Positions 1 through 8,533 of a stretch of DNA of 14,373 nucleotides are shown here, piece after piece (the first letter of the stretch is position 1; every line of letters starts with the position of its first letter). The notes beneath the pieces are model-generated. The model was not told the DNA's origin. It was given only the letters and a program-made list of their open reading frames with translations, and did not search any database. The stretch lies in the NCBI GenBank assembly GCA_003222065.1, contig QHUV01000077.1:1-14373 (forward strand), read 5' to 3'. Origin of the DNA: Gemmatimonadota bacterium (GTDB taxonomy: Bacteria; Gemmatimonadota; Gemmatimonadetes; Gemmatimonadales; Gemmatimonadaceae). Position numbers and translations under genes: made by a program.

Positions 1-1158
1 CGCAGCATGCTCCGCGAACGTCTCATTCCGCGCGGCGCCGAGGTGGACGTCGCGGCGCTCGAGACGACGATCGATCACCTGCCGAATCGGGAGCGAGTGG
101 CAGTGGTCGCGGGAGGACAATTCGTCGAATTCACGGAGAGCGTCGATGAATTTGCCAGACTGTTCGGACTGCGCGGTTTCGACGAGGTGGGCTGGCTGTC
201 CGCGCGCGGCATTCGATTCGAGGGGCAGTTGAGCGCGATTCTCGTGCTTTACGAGACCCGCAAGATCTTCGGCACGCGGACGTCGGAGCGATTCGGGCCG
301 ACGGTCGCGTTGTTCGAGTTGGCGATGGTTCGGTTTCTCGAGCACGACGCGCGCACGGAAGCGGTCGAGACGCTCGAGGGCGTGACGCAACGCGTTCACG
401 GCGAGTACGAACGCCGATTGGCAGAGCTGCAGGCGGGACTCGCCGAGCCCGGCGCGACGGAGGGTGGCGCGTCGGAGCGGGTTGTCGCGCTCGAGCGCGA
501 GCTGGCGCGATCCGAGGAATCGACTCGTCAGGCGGCGCGACGGGCCGATTCCGTAGAGGCGACGGTCGTGTCGGCCGTGGAGCAGCTCGAGAAGGCACAC
601 ATCGAGTTAGCACGACGCAACGAGATTCTTCGTCAGAAGACGCGCACGCTCCATCTCATCGACCGCGTGTTGAGCCTCGATGCGAGCACGAACGATCCGC
701 GCCAGCTCGTCGACGGCTTGCTCTCGCTCGTCGGCGATGACATGCACGCGCAACGCTGCTCGCTGATGCTGCGCGCGCGCGAGGATGGCTGGCTTTATCT
801 CGCGGCGGCACGGGGACTCGCGCCCGGCGTGGCGGAAGGGGCACGGATTCGCATCGGCGACGGCGTTGCCGGTCGCGTTGCTGCCTCACGAGAGCCGCTC
901 CTGGTGCGCGATGTCAGCGAGGCCAAGCAACATCCGTTGTTGCGTGACCAGTATTTCACGACCGGCTCTTTTATCAGCTTCCCGCTCGTGTATCACGACG
1001 ATCTCGTCGGCGTGGTGAATCTGACGAACCGCGCGATGTACGGAGTGTTTGGTGAGGAGGACGTGGAGCGCGTGAGGTTGCTCGGCTTGGTGATCGCCCT
1101 CGTCGCGTCGCGCGCGCGTCTGCCGGAGCGACTCGGCGAGATGCTCAGTGTCGGTTGA
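1..1158 (+). CDS. GAF-domain signalling protein with central coiled coil, probably 5'-truncated by the window edge
   Basis: The first in-frame ATG is at base 7, but the frame is open to the left edge, so the true start may lie upstream; from that ATG there are 383 residues. Residues about 217-367 form a GAF domain: helix entry LHLIDRVLSLDAS, the strand CSLMLRA, then RIRIGDGVAGRVAASREPLLVRDV and a final SFISFPLVYHDDLVGVVNLTNR. Residues about 115-215 are charged and heptad-like (coiled coil). Residues 30-110 end in a stretch (GFDEVGWLSARGIRFEGQLSAILVLYETR) that could be the tail of another GAF-like fold. GAF domains bind small ligands or mediate dimers; no catalytic output domain follows, so it is probably an adaptor or regulator. 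It overlaps trpD by 11 bp, which suggests co-transcription. Ligand and partner are unknown. Confidence 0.8.
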   Translation, partial: RSMLRERLIPRGAEVDVAALETTIDHLPNRERVAVVAGGQFVEFTESVDEFARLFGLRGFDEVGWLSARGIRFEGQLSAILVLYETRKIFGTRTSERFGPTVALFELAMVRFLEHDARTEAVETLEGVTQRVHGEYERRLAELQAGLAEPGATEGGASERVVALERELARSEESTRQAARRADSVEATVVSAVEQLEKAHIELARRNEILRQKTRTLHLIDRVLSLDASTNDPRQLVDGLLSLVGDDMHAQRCSLMLRAREDGWLYLAAARGLAPGVAEGARIRIGDGVAGRVAASREPLLVRDVSEAKQHPLLRDQYFTTGSFISFPLVYHDDLVGVVNLTNRAMYGVFGEEDVERVRLLGLVIALVASRARLPERLGEMLSVG

Positions 1159-2197
1159 CGGCGCGAGCGCCGTGTCGGCCGCCATCCGCCGCATGGCGCA
1201 TGGCGAGGCGATTCCGAGTGACGAGCTGACGCGGGCGTTCGATCGCGTCATGGCGGGGGAGGCAACCCCCGCGCAAATCGCCGGGCTCCTGATCGGCCTG
1301 CGCGTGAAGGGCGAAACGCCGGAAGAAGTCGCCGCCGTGGTCAGGGCAATGCGCAACGTCATGGTCGTGCTGCGCTCCGAGCGACCCGAGGAGTTGGTCG
1401 ACACGTGCGGCACGGGTGGCGGCTCTATCATGACGTTCAATATTTCGACGGCGGCGGCGCTCGTTGCCGCCGGCGCGGGCGTGCGCATTGCCAAGCACGG
1501 AAACCGGTCATTCACGTCTCTTTGCGGCAGCGCGGACGTGCTCGAGGCGTTAGGCATCTCGATCGAAGTGCCGCTGCCGGTAATGGAGAGGGCACTACGC
1601 GACGCGGGGATCGTGTTCATGTTCGCGCCCTTGATGCATCCGGCGATGCGTCACGTCGGACCCGTTAGGCGCGAGCTGGCGATACCGACGGTGATGAATA
1701 TCGTCGGCCCGTTGGCGAATCCCGCATTCGCCGGCCGTCAGGTCGTCGGGGTCGCCGACGAACGGCGATTGCCATTGATCGCCGGGACGCTGCGAGAGCT
1801 GGGAACCATGCACGCGCTCGTCGTGCACGGCGCGCCGGGGCTGGATGAGGTTTCACCGCTCGGCCCGACGCGGGTGATCGAAATTCGGAGTGGTACGATT
1901 CGCGAGTGGACAATCGAACCAGATCGTTATGACCTCGGTGCACCGCGCCCAGAACATCTCGCCGGCGGATCGCCAAAGGAAAACGCTGAGATGGTGCTGG
2001 CAGTACTTGGCGGAGAAGGGAGTAGCGGCGCTACCGCGGCCGTGGTATTGAATGCCGCCGCCGCGATCTATGTGTCGAGTGCGTCGAGTGCCGTCCGCAC
2101 ATTCGACGATGCCGTGAGCGCGGCACGGGAGGCGGTGCGCAGCGGCGCCGGCCTGCGCGCGCTCGAGCGGCTGCGCGCGGCGTTCGGCGCAGCCTAA
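1148..2197 (+). CDS. trpD: Anthranilate phosphoribosyltransferase
   Basis: TrpD transfers the phosphoribosyl group of PRPP to anthranilate, the second step of tryptophan synthesis, in the cytoplasm. The 349-residue product has the family's normal length. Visible motifs are the PRPP/anthranilate loop DTCGTGGG (residues 85-92), NIST at 98-101, KHGNRS (116-121), GSADVLEALG (127-136), the NIVGPLANP segment (184-192) and GLDEVS (231-236). The GTG start at 1148 lies inside the upstream GAF gene (11 bp overlap) and gives the expected N-terminus. In the conserved loop after KHGNRS, the usual Lys/Arg between Ser and Ser/Cys is Leu (TSLCGSAD); I see no sign that activity is lost. The gene ends 16 bp from the convergent lexA stop, so no terminator fits between them. 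The stop codon lies within a copy of the CGTTAGGC motif (reverse orientation, 2192-2199). Confidence 0.97.
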   Translation: MSVDGASAVSAAIRRMAHGEAIPSDELTRAFDRVMAGEATPAQIAGLLIGLRVKGETPEEVAAVVRAMRNVMVVLRSERPEELVDTCGTGGGSIMTFNISTAAALVAAGAGVRIAKHGNRSFTSLCGSADVLEALGISIEVPLPVMERALRDAGIVFMFAPLMHPAMRHVGPVRRELAIPTVMNIVGPLANPAFAGRQVVGVADERRLPLIAGTLRELGTMHALVVHGAPGLDEVSPLGPTRVIEIRSGTIREWTIEPDRYDLGAPRPEHLAGGSPKENAEMVLAVLGGEGSSGATAAVVLNAAAAIYVSSASSAVRTFDDAVSAAREAVRSGAGLRALERLRAAFGAA

Positions 2198-2213
2198 CGG
2201 TATTCCGCGACCG

Positions 2214-2822
2214 CTAGTAGCGCCTCATCACACCGACAACGATGCCCTGAATCATCACGTCGTTCTCGTTGACGTAGATCGGCGGCATCGTGTCATTGGC
2301 CGGTTGGAGACGAATACGCCCGTCGCGCTCGCGATAGAACTTCTTGACGGTGGCGGACGAACCATTCATCAAGGCAATCACCATCTCGCCGTTGTCGGCG
2401 CTTCGCCGCTCGTTGATGACAACGAAATCGCCATCACGAATTTGCTCATCGATCATCGAATTGCCGCGCACACGGAGCACGTAGTGATTGCCGCCGCGCC
2501 GAACAAACGTGTCAGGGACGCACATCGTCTCACCGTGCTCGATGGACTCGATCGGAACACCAGCGGCGACGCTTCCGAACACGGGTAACTCGATCGCGCG
2601 CGGCGTCGCCTCCGTCGGAAGGATCTCGATCGCGCGACTCTCGTTGTACGAGCGCTTGATGTAGCCCTTGCGCTCGAGATTGGAGAGATGCTCGTGTACC
2701 GTGGCAAGCGACGAATAGCGGAATTGCTCCGCGATCTCCTCGAAGCTCGGCGCGTAGCCGTTTTGTTCGGTATAGGTCGCGAGGTAGTTTAGTATTTCGC
2801 GCTGGCGCTTCGTGAGCGGCAT
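2214..2822 (-). CDS. lexA: LexA, SOS-response transcriptional repressor and self-cleaving protease
   Basis: LexA represses DNA-damage genes and cuts itself when RecA filaments form. I chose the start at 2822 because it gives the classic LexA opening MPLTKRQREILNYL and 202 residues. An upstream ATG would add 53 residues of non-LexA sequence crossing the control region. Residues 1-70 form the winged helix-turn-helix (recognition part about 28-50, PSFEEIAEQF...SLATVHEHLSNLERKGYI). The scissile Ala87-Gly88 is in VAAGVPIES, the nucleophile Ser122 in RGNSMIDEQIRDGDFVVI, and the general-base Lys160 in SATVKKF. All parts of autolysis are therefore present. An AGGA ribosome-binding site lies at 2833-2836. 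The gene is inverted inside the trp cluster between trpD and trpC, and shares the 2823-2917 region with trpC. LexA usually represses its own gene, which makes the repeated elements there candidate operators. Confidence 0.97.
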   Translation of the reverse strand: MPLTKRQREILNYLATYTEQNGYAPSFEEIAEQFRYSSLATVHEHLSNLERKGYIKRSYNESRAIEILPTEATPRAIELPVFGSVAAGVPIESIEHGETMCVPDTFVRRGGNHYVLRVRGNSMIDEQIRDGDFVVINERRSADNGEMVIALMNGSSATVKKFYRERDGRIRLQPANDTMPPIYVNENDVMIQGIVVGVMRRY

Positions 2823-2832
2823 GGCTGACGAT

Positions 2833-2836
2833 TCCT
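2833..2836 (-). promoter_or_regulatory. lexA ribosome-binding site
   Basis: AGGA on the minus strand, 10 bases ahead of the ATG at 2822. It supports the short LexA start over the 53-residue longer alternative. Confidence 0.6.
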
Positions 2837-2874
2837 GGGCTGAGTTTGCGCTCGGGTCCGCGCGATTGCGAATC

Positions 2875-2891
2875 CCGAACAAGCACCGAAT
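2875..2891. promoter_or_regulatory. Candidate LexA operator, copy 1 (GAAC-N7-GAAT)
   Basis: CCGAACAAGCACCGAAT matches the copy at 2902-2918 at 14 of 17 positions. Each copy contains two GAA-type half sites 11 bp apart. The layout is like the GAAC-N7-GAAC direct-repeat operator known for LexA of Alphaproteobacteria. The assignment to LexA is inferred from position beside lexA; the operator of this lineage is not known to me. Confidence 0.45.
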
Positions 2892-2901
2892 CTTACGATA
2901 T

Positions 2902-2918
2902 CCGAAGAAGGACCGAAG
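2902..2918. promoter_or_regulatory. Candidate LexA operator, copy 2, overlapping the trpC ribosome-binding site
   Basis: CCGAAGAAGGACCGAAG is the second copy, 27 bp downstream of the first, with half sites GAAG-N7-GAAG. It covers the trpC ribosome-binding site (2908-2912) and touches the GTG start, so part of the resemblance could come from the purine-rich ribosome-binding site. If bound, it would affect trpC as well as lexA. Confidence 0.35.
2908..2912 (+). promoter_or_regulatory. trpC: trpC ribosome-binding site
   Basis: AAGGA followed by 5 bases and GTG at 2918. It decides the trpC start in favour of 2918 over the ATG at 2846, which has no comparable site and would lie in the control region. 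Confidence 0.6.
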
Positions 2919-3739
2919 TGCAAGCATTTTCCGCGTGGACTCCGCCGTCCGGGACGCTCGGCCGCATCGTTGACGAGGCACGAGTGCGGGCCCGAGCGCT
3001 CGAAAGTCGAATCGCTGAGCTCGAAGAGCGCGCCAAGAACGGCGCGTCTGTGCCTGCGTTCGCGTCGGCCCTCCGCGGAACGACCGTGTCCGTCATAGCG
3101 GAGGTAAAGCGCCGCTCGCCGTCCAAGGGATGGATACAGCCGTCACTCAATGCGGCGACGCAGGCACGGGCATACGCGAGTGCTGGCGCCAAGGCGATCT
3201 CGGTGCTGACCGAGCCACAACACTTCGCCGGCTCGAGCGACGATCTCGTGGACGTCCGGAGTGCCGTGAGCATACCGGTCCTCAAAAAGGACTTTCACGT
3301 CGAAGAGGTCCAGCTCCTCGAGGCGAAATCGATCGGTGCGTCCGCGGCGTTGCTGATCGTGCGGGCACTGGGCCCAGCGCGGCTGCCGGTGATGACGCGG
3401 GCGGCGAACGAGCTGTCGCTGGAGGTGCTCGTCGAGGTTCGTGACGAGCGCGAGCTGGATCTCGCGCTCGAGACCGGCGCCCAGGTGATCGGAATCAACA
3501 ATCGGGACCTCGAGACGCTCGCCATCGATCCGAACACCAGCGCGCGCCTTCTTGGGCGCGTGCCGCCGACCGTCGTCGCCGTAGCGGAGAGTGGCGTCAG
3601 CGCACGCGCTGACGTCGAGCGCGTCGCGCAAGCTGGCGCGGACGCCGTGCTGGTCGGGTCGAGCGTGTCGTCCGCCGCCGATCCGAGCGACGCGGTGCGC
3701 GGCCTAACGGGAGTGCGGCGGATCGCGCGTGGTGACTGA
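2918..3739 (+). CDS. trpC: Indole-3-glycerol phosphate synthase
   Basis: TrpC closes the ring of CdRP to indole-3-glycerol phosphate with loss of CO2. From the GTG at 2918 it has 273 residues, close to the usual 255-270. An ATG at 2846 would add 24 residues lacking family character. Family motifs in order: IAEVKRRSPSKG (Lys64), SVLTEPQHFAGS (Glu98), PVLKKDFHVEEVQ (catalytic Lys124), LVEVRDERELDLAL, GINNRDLETL (192-201), VAESGVSA (Glu224) and VLVGSS phosphate loop. The whole (beta/alpha)8 barrel is present and it is a single-function enzyme, not a TrpC-TrpF fusion. It is the first gene of the long plus-strand operon and overlaps trpF by 11 bp. A CGTTAGGC motif (minus orientation, 3702-3709) lies near its 3' end in codons for Gly-Leu-Thr. 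Confidence 0.97.
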   Translation: MQAFSAWTPPSGTLGRIVDEARVRARALESRIAELEERAKNGASVPAFASALRGTTVSVIAEVKRRSPSKGWIQPSLNAATQARAYASAGAKAISVLTEPQHFAGSSDDLVDVRSAVSIPVLKKDFHVEEVQLLEAKSIGASAALLIVRALGPARLPVMTRAANELSLEVLVEVRDERELDLALETGAQVIGINNRDLETLAIDPNTSARLLGRVPPTVVAVAESGVSARADVERVAQAGADAVLVGSSVSSAADPSDAVRGLTGVRRIARGD

Positions 3740-4365
3740 GATCAAGTTCTGCGGCATGACGCGCGCCGAGGACGCCCTCGAGGCCGCGACGCTCGGCGCG
3801 GCGTACGTCGGTGTGATATTCGCTCCCGGGCCGCGACGTCTCACGACGGCTCGCGCCGCGTCCGTGCTCGCCGCCGTTGGACGAAACGTGCGGACGGCAG
3901 GAGTTTTTTCGGAGCCCTTCACCGACACGATCGCCGAGACGGCAAGAACTTTGGGGCTCCGCGTGATACAACTGCATGGTGAGCAGGACCCGGACGCGAT
4001 CGCGAGGCTCCGCGATTCCTTCGACGGAGAGATCTGGGGCGTGATCCGTGTAGCTGATGGCAGAATTCCAGAGACTGCCGCCGAGCTATTCGGGGCCGCT
4101 GATGCCGTTCTCGTCGACGCGCACGTACCTGGAAGGCTGGGTGGTACCGGCGTGACGCTGCCGTGGAGCGAATTGCGCGATCAGCTCATGCCTTGCCGAG
4201 AGATGAGCTCGGCGAAGCTCGTCCTCGCCGGAGGGCTCCGGCCGGAAAATGTGGGCGAAGCAATCCGTCTGTTGCGACCCGAGATTGTGGACGTCTCCTC
4301 AGGTGTGGAGACGGCACCCGGGATCAAGGATCACGCGCGCATGCGCGCATTCAGGGACGCCGTAC

Positions 4366-4379
<14 letters not shown>
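3729..4379 (+). CDS. trpF: Phosphoribosylanthranilate isomerase
   Basis: TrpF isomerises phosphoribosylanthranilate to CdRP. The 216-residue protein carries the signature start [12 protein letters not shown] with catalytic Cys8, the strand [16 protein letters not shown] (25-40), IQLHGEQD (80-87), catalytic Asp130 in [15 protein letters not shown], and the phosphate-binding segments [10 protein letters not shown] (166-175) and VDVSSGVE (187-194). The gene begins with two consecutive GTG codons (3729 and 3732); either could be used. It overlaps trpC by 11 bp and trpB by 14 bp, so translation of the three is likely coupled. Length and motifs are normal; nothing suggests decay. Confidence 0.96.
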
Positions 4380-5567
<1,188 letters not shown>

Positions 5568-5571
<4 letters not shown>

Positions 5572-7049
5572 CAGCTTCCTCCGCGCCCGCGCCCACCGGG
5601 GGGACGGAGGCTGAGGCCCCCTTTGCTCCCGCTCCCGTCCAGGAGCTCTTGCGACTCTTCGTCAAGGCGGGGCGCGCCCATCAGCTGTATCTCCCCAATA
5701 ATCCGATATACAAAGGCGCGCTGGATGCGCTCCGCGCCGGTTTTTCCGCCATTTGGGCGCGAACGGACGAGCTGCCGCTGACCTTTAGTGAAACCGAGAT
5801 CTGCTGGTTCGAGCAGGTCGTGTTGTCGGAGCCAAGCAAGTCGGCAGACAGCCTCTCATGGATGTTCTTCAAGGACGGCGTCCGCGAGCTCAAGCTTCTG
5901 AAGGGCTTCGAGGACAAGGAAGTCGTCGCGCTGTTGAGCATCCTTCAACGCGCTCGTAAGGCATCGCCGGATGAGGACGACCTCCTGACGATGCTGTGGG
6001 AGGCGGACTTCGCGTACGCGCGATACCGCTATCAGGATCTTGGTATGGACGCCGCGGCGCCGATCGCCGACAGCGGTCCAAAAGCCGATGTGACGCGTGA
6101 GCAAGTCGAGCAGGTAACGCACACTGCCGTCACCGAATCGCAAGCATCGGGGATCGTCAACCTCTCGGACTTCGACGCGACTCTGTACTTCCTGGACGAC
6201 AATGAGATCGAGTATCTCCACGGTGAGATCAGCCGGGAGTACGCGGACGATCTCCGATCGCGTGTGTCGTCGACGCTGTTGGATATCTTCGAGCAGCAAG
6301 GCAAGGGCGACATCCGCCGCGAGATTCTGGAGTTGATGGAGCTGTTCGATCAGCTGCGGCCGATCGCACTCGGAACGGTATTCAGCTGGCTCACGCGCAT
6401 GCACAACCCGCGCGTGCGCCCGCTGCTCGAGGCGGCAGCGGAACGTCTCGCCTCGCTGAACACGACGGAGCTGGTGCGGCTGATTCTCGCGCAGGAACGT
6501 GAGGTGGCACTCGAAGCGATCCGTCGTGCTGGGTCGTTGAAGACGCCGGCCGCGGTGCAATCACTCTCGAAAATCCTCGCCGGATCCGATGTCGAGCTCC
6601 GACAGCTGGCGGTGAGCGCCCTGACGGAAATCGGATCGCCGAGTGCGTTGCAGGCCCTCGAACGAGGGGTGGAGGATTCGGACCGGGAGGTCCGGATCTC
6701 GGCGGTGCGCGCCTTCACGACGCGCCAGTACAAGCTCGTTCTGCCTCGCGTCGATGCGGTGGTGAAGGGCAAAACAATTCGCGAAGCGGATCTCACCGAG
6801 AAGATGGCGTTCTTCGAGGCCTTCGGAACGCTCTCCGGCGAAGGTGGTGTCGAATACCTCGACTCGGTGCTGAACGGAAAGGGATTCCTGGGACGCCGCG
6901 AGGACTCGGAGTTACGAGCGTGCGCGGCGATCGCGCTCGGTCGGATTTCGAGCCCTAAGGCAACCGAGGTCCTCCGCAAATCGTCGTCCGAGAAGGACGT
7001 CGTTGTCAGGAACGCGGTGAATCGCGCGCTGCGCGGAGCGATCACATGA
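5568..7049 (+). CDS. HEAT-repeat protein with an N-terminal domain shared with the next gene's product
   Basis: I recognise no named family. The 493-residue protein starts at a GTG overlapping the trpB stop (GTGA). Residues 1-22 are Ala/Pro-rich and likely disordered. Residues about 25-155 form a globular domain containing [18 protein letters not shown] and ending in VVALLSILQ. It resembles residues 40-137 of the HD-GYP protein encoded downstream. A charged linker covers 160-225. Residues about 228-490 are alpha-helical HEAT-type repeats: units such as [56 protein letters not shown] and [24 protein letters not shown], with a last unit near 447-488 ([21 protein letters not shown]). HEAT solenoids bind proteins; no catalytic motif, signal peptide or membrane segment is seen. 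It is tightly coupled to trpB and the HD-GYP gene. Role: inferred scaffold or effector. Confidence 0.8.
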
Positions 7050-8533
7050 CGGCGTCGCGTCCTCTCTCGGCGCCGGCACAGCGCAACCTCACGGCGAGCG
7101 CCGGCGACCCGAACGCTGGTGACTCGTACATTCGGCGCGCTGGGCGGAGCCTGATCTATTCCTACCACGCCGCGCTCCGCGCCATCAAGCTCTATCCGGT
7201 CGAGAATGCGGCGGTTCAGCGCGCGCTCGCGGAGCTCACGACGATGAGTCGCGAGATCATCGCCGCGGAAGGGGAGCTCGAGATCCGCACCTCGGGCGAA
7301 TTCATATTTGTGAACGCCACGCGACTCCGGTTGGATCTCGACAATTACGCGAGTTTCAGCCACCTGTTGTCGCTCTATCGGCGCGCCGGCCTCGGGACGC
7401 AGCAGATCGACGCCACGGTGACGGCGCGCGATTGGCTCGTCTTCCTGTCGCTGCTGCAGACGGCGCCGGGGAACGAGGAGCCGGAACAACGCTTCGAGAT
7501 CCTGCACGCAAAGCTCGACGCGGCCGGCATTCGCGCTTTCACCCTGGCGCGGCCCGCCGAAGCGGACGAAGACGACAAAGAGAAGAGCAAGGAACGCGCG
7601 AAGCGCACATACGCGCAGTCGGTCGCCGTGACGAAGGACCTCATGACGGCCGTGCGGTTCGGGAAGAGCCCGAACATCAAGAAGATCAAGCGGGTCGTTC
7701 AGGGTATCGTCGATCAAATCCTCAACGAAGAGACGTCGCTCGTCGGCCTAACGGCGATCCGCGATTATGATGAATACACGTTCACCCACAGCGTGAACGT
7801 GTGCATCTTCTCCGTCGCCATCGGCAAGCGACTCGGCCTAACGAAGCTGCAGCTCTACGACCTGGGCATGGCGGCGCTGTTCCACGACATCGGCAAGTCG
7901 CGCGTGCCGTCGGAAGTACTCAACAAGGTCGAGGGGCTCACCGACGAGGAGTGGAAGCAGATCGCCGCCCATCCCTGGATGGGCGTGCTTTGCCTCTTCC
8001 AGTTGCGCGGCACGCAGGATCTGCACTATCGCGCGATGATCGTGGCCCACGAGCACCACATGAAGGTCGATCTCACCGGCTATCCGCGTACCGTGCGGCC
8101 GCGGCAGATGAGCGTGTTCAGCAAGATCGTCGCCGTGGCTGATGGATTCGACGCGGCGACGTCACGTCGTTCCTATCAAACGACGCCGCTCAATCCTGCT
8201 GATGTCATGAAAGAGATGCGCGACAACGCCCGGCGCGGAATGGATCCGGTGCTCGTGAAGGCGTTCGTCAATCTCACGGGCATTTACCCGATCGGCACCC
8301 TCGTCGTGCTCGACACCTTCGAGCTGGGACTCGTGCACGCGGGGAATCCGATCGCCGAGATGCTCTCGCGGCCGATCGTGCGGATCATCAGCGACGCGAG
8401 GGGCAACATCCTGTTCCCAGGCTACCTTGTCGATCTCGCAGACCGCGGGCAGGACGGAGCATTCAAGCGTACAATCATCAAGACGGATCAACCCGATCGG
8501 TACGGCATTCGTGTCGGTGACTATTTCATCTGA
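7046..8533 (+). CDS. HD-GYP domain protein (probable cyclic-di-GMP phosphodiesterase or related signalling hydrolase)
   Basis: HD-GYP proteins hydrolyse cyclic di-GMP or act as its receptors. The 495-residue product starts in an ATGA overlap with the HEAT gene, with GGAG at 7035-7038. Residues 30-140 resemble the N-terminus of the HEAT protein (SYHAALRAIKLYPVENAAVQ...VFLSLLQ). A charged linker follows (170-187). The HD-GYP domain spans about 235-405: His248 in YTFTHSVNV, His280-Asp281 in LFHDIGKSRVP, His309 in AAHPWMG, His337-His338, GYP at 345-347, and Asp366 in AVADGFDA. Metal ligands are kept. The signature is HHMKVDLTGYP rather than the usual HHExxDGxGYP, so Glu and one Gly are changed. 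A C-terminal region of about 85 residues (412-495) resembles the beta-rich extensions of other HD-GYP proteins. There is no membrane segment. It overlaps trpA by 17-23 bp. Confidence 0.9.
   Translation: MTASRPLSAPAQRNLTASAGDPNAGDSYIRRAGRSLIYSYHAALRAIKLYPVENAAVQRALAELTTMSREIIAAEGELEIRTSGEFIFVNATRLRLDLDNYASFSHLLSLYRRAGLGTQQIDATVTARDWLVFLSLLQTAPGNEEPEQRFEILHAKLDAAGIRAFTLARPAEADEDDKEKSKERAKRTYAQSVAVTKDLMTAVRFGKSPNIKKIKRVVQGIVDQILNEETSLVGLTAIRDYDEYTFTHSVNVCIFSVAIGKRLGLTKLQLYDLGMAALFHDIGKSRVPSEVLNKVEGLTDEEWKQIAAHPWMGVLCLFQLRGTQDLHYRAMIVAHEHHMKVDLTGYPRTVRPRQMSVFSKIVAVADGFDAATSRRSYQTTPLNPADVMKEMRDNARRGMDPVLVKAFVNLTGIYPIGTLVVLDTFELGLVHAGNPIAEMLSRPIVRIISDARGNILFPGYLVDLADRGQDGAFKRTIIKTDQPDRYGIRVGDYFI

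Larger units (their letters stand above)
2823..2917. promoter_or_regulatory. Divergent lexA / trpC control region
   Basis: These 95 bases separate the lexA start (2822, minus) from the preferred trpC start (2918, plus), and are the longest stretch between genes before rlmN. They must hold the lexA promoter and a promoter for the long trpC operon. I found no convincing -35/-10 pair on either strand. Weak -10-like hexamers overlap at 2890-2899 (TAAGAT minus, TACGAT plus), inside an imperfect 18-bp palindrome (TCTT..GATATC..AAGA, 2891-2908). Two copies of a 17-bp direct element flank and partly cover it. Confidence 0.6.

Noticed and set aside
2198..2216. Small inverted repeat CGCT/AGCG between trpD and lexA as a terminator
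   Set aside because: Four pairs only, no T-run on either strand, and it includes the lexA stop codon.
2846..2917. trpC starting at the ATG at 2846
   Set aside because: It would place 24 unconserved residues over the shared control region. GTG at 2918 has AAGGA at good spacing.
2823..2981. A longer LexA starting at 2981 with 53 additional residues
   Set aside because: The additional residues have no LexA character and would cross the control region and the trpC start. The ATG at 2822 has an AGGA site and gives the classic N-terminus.
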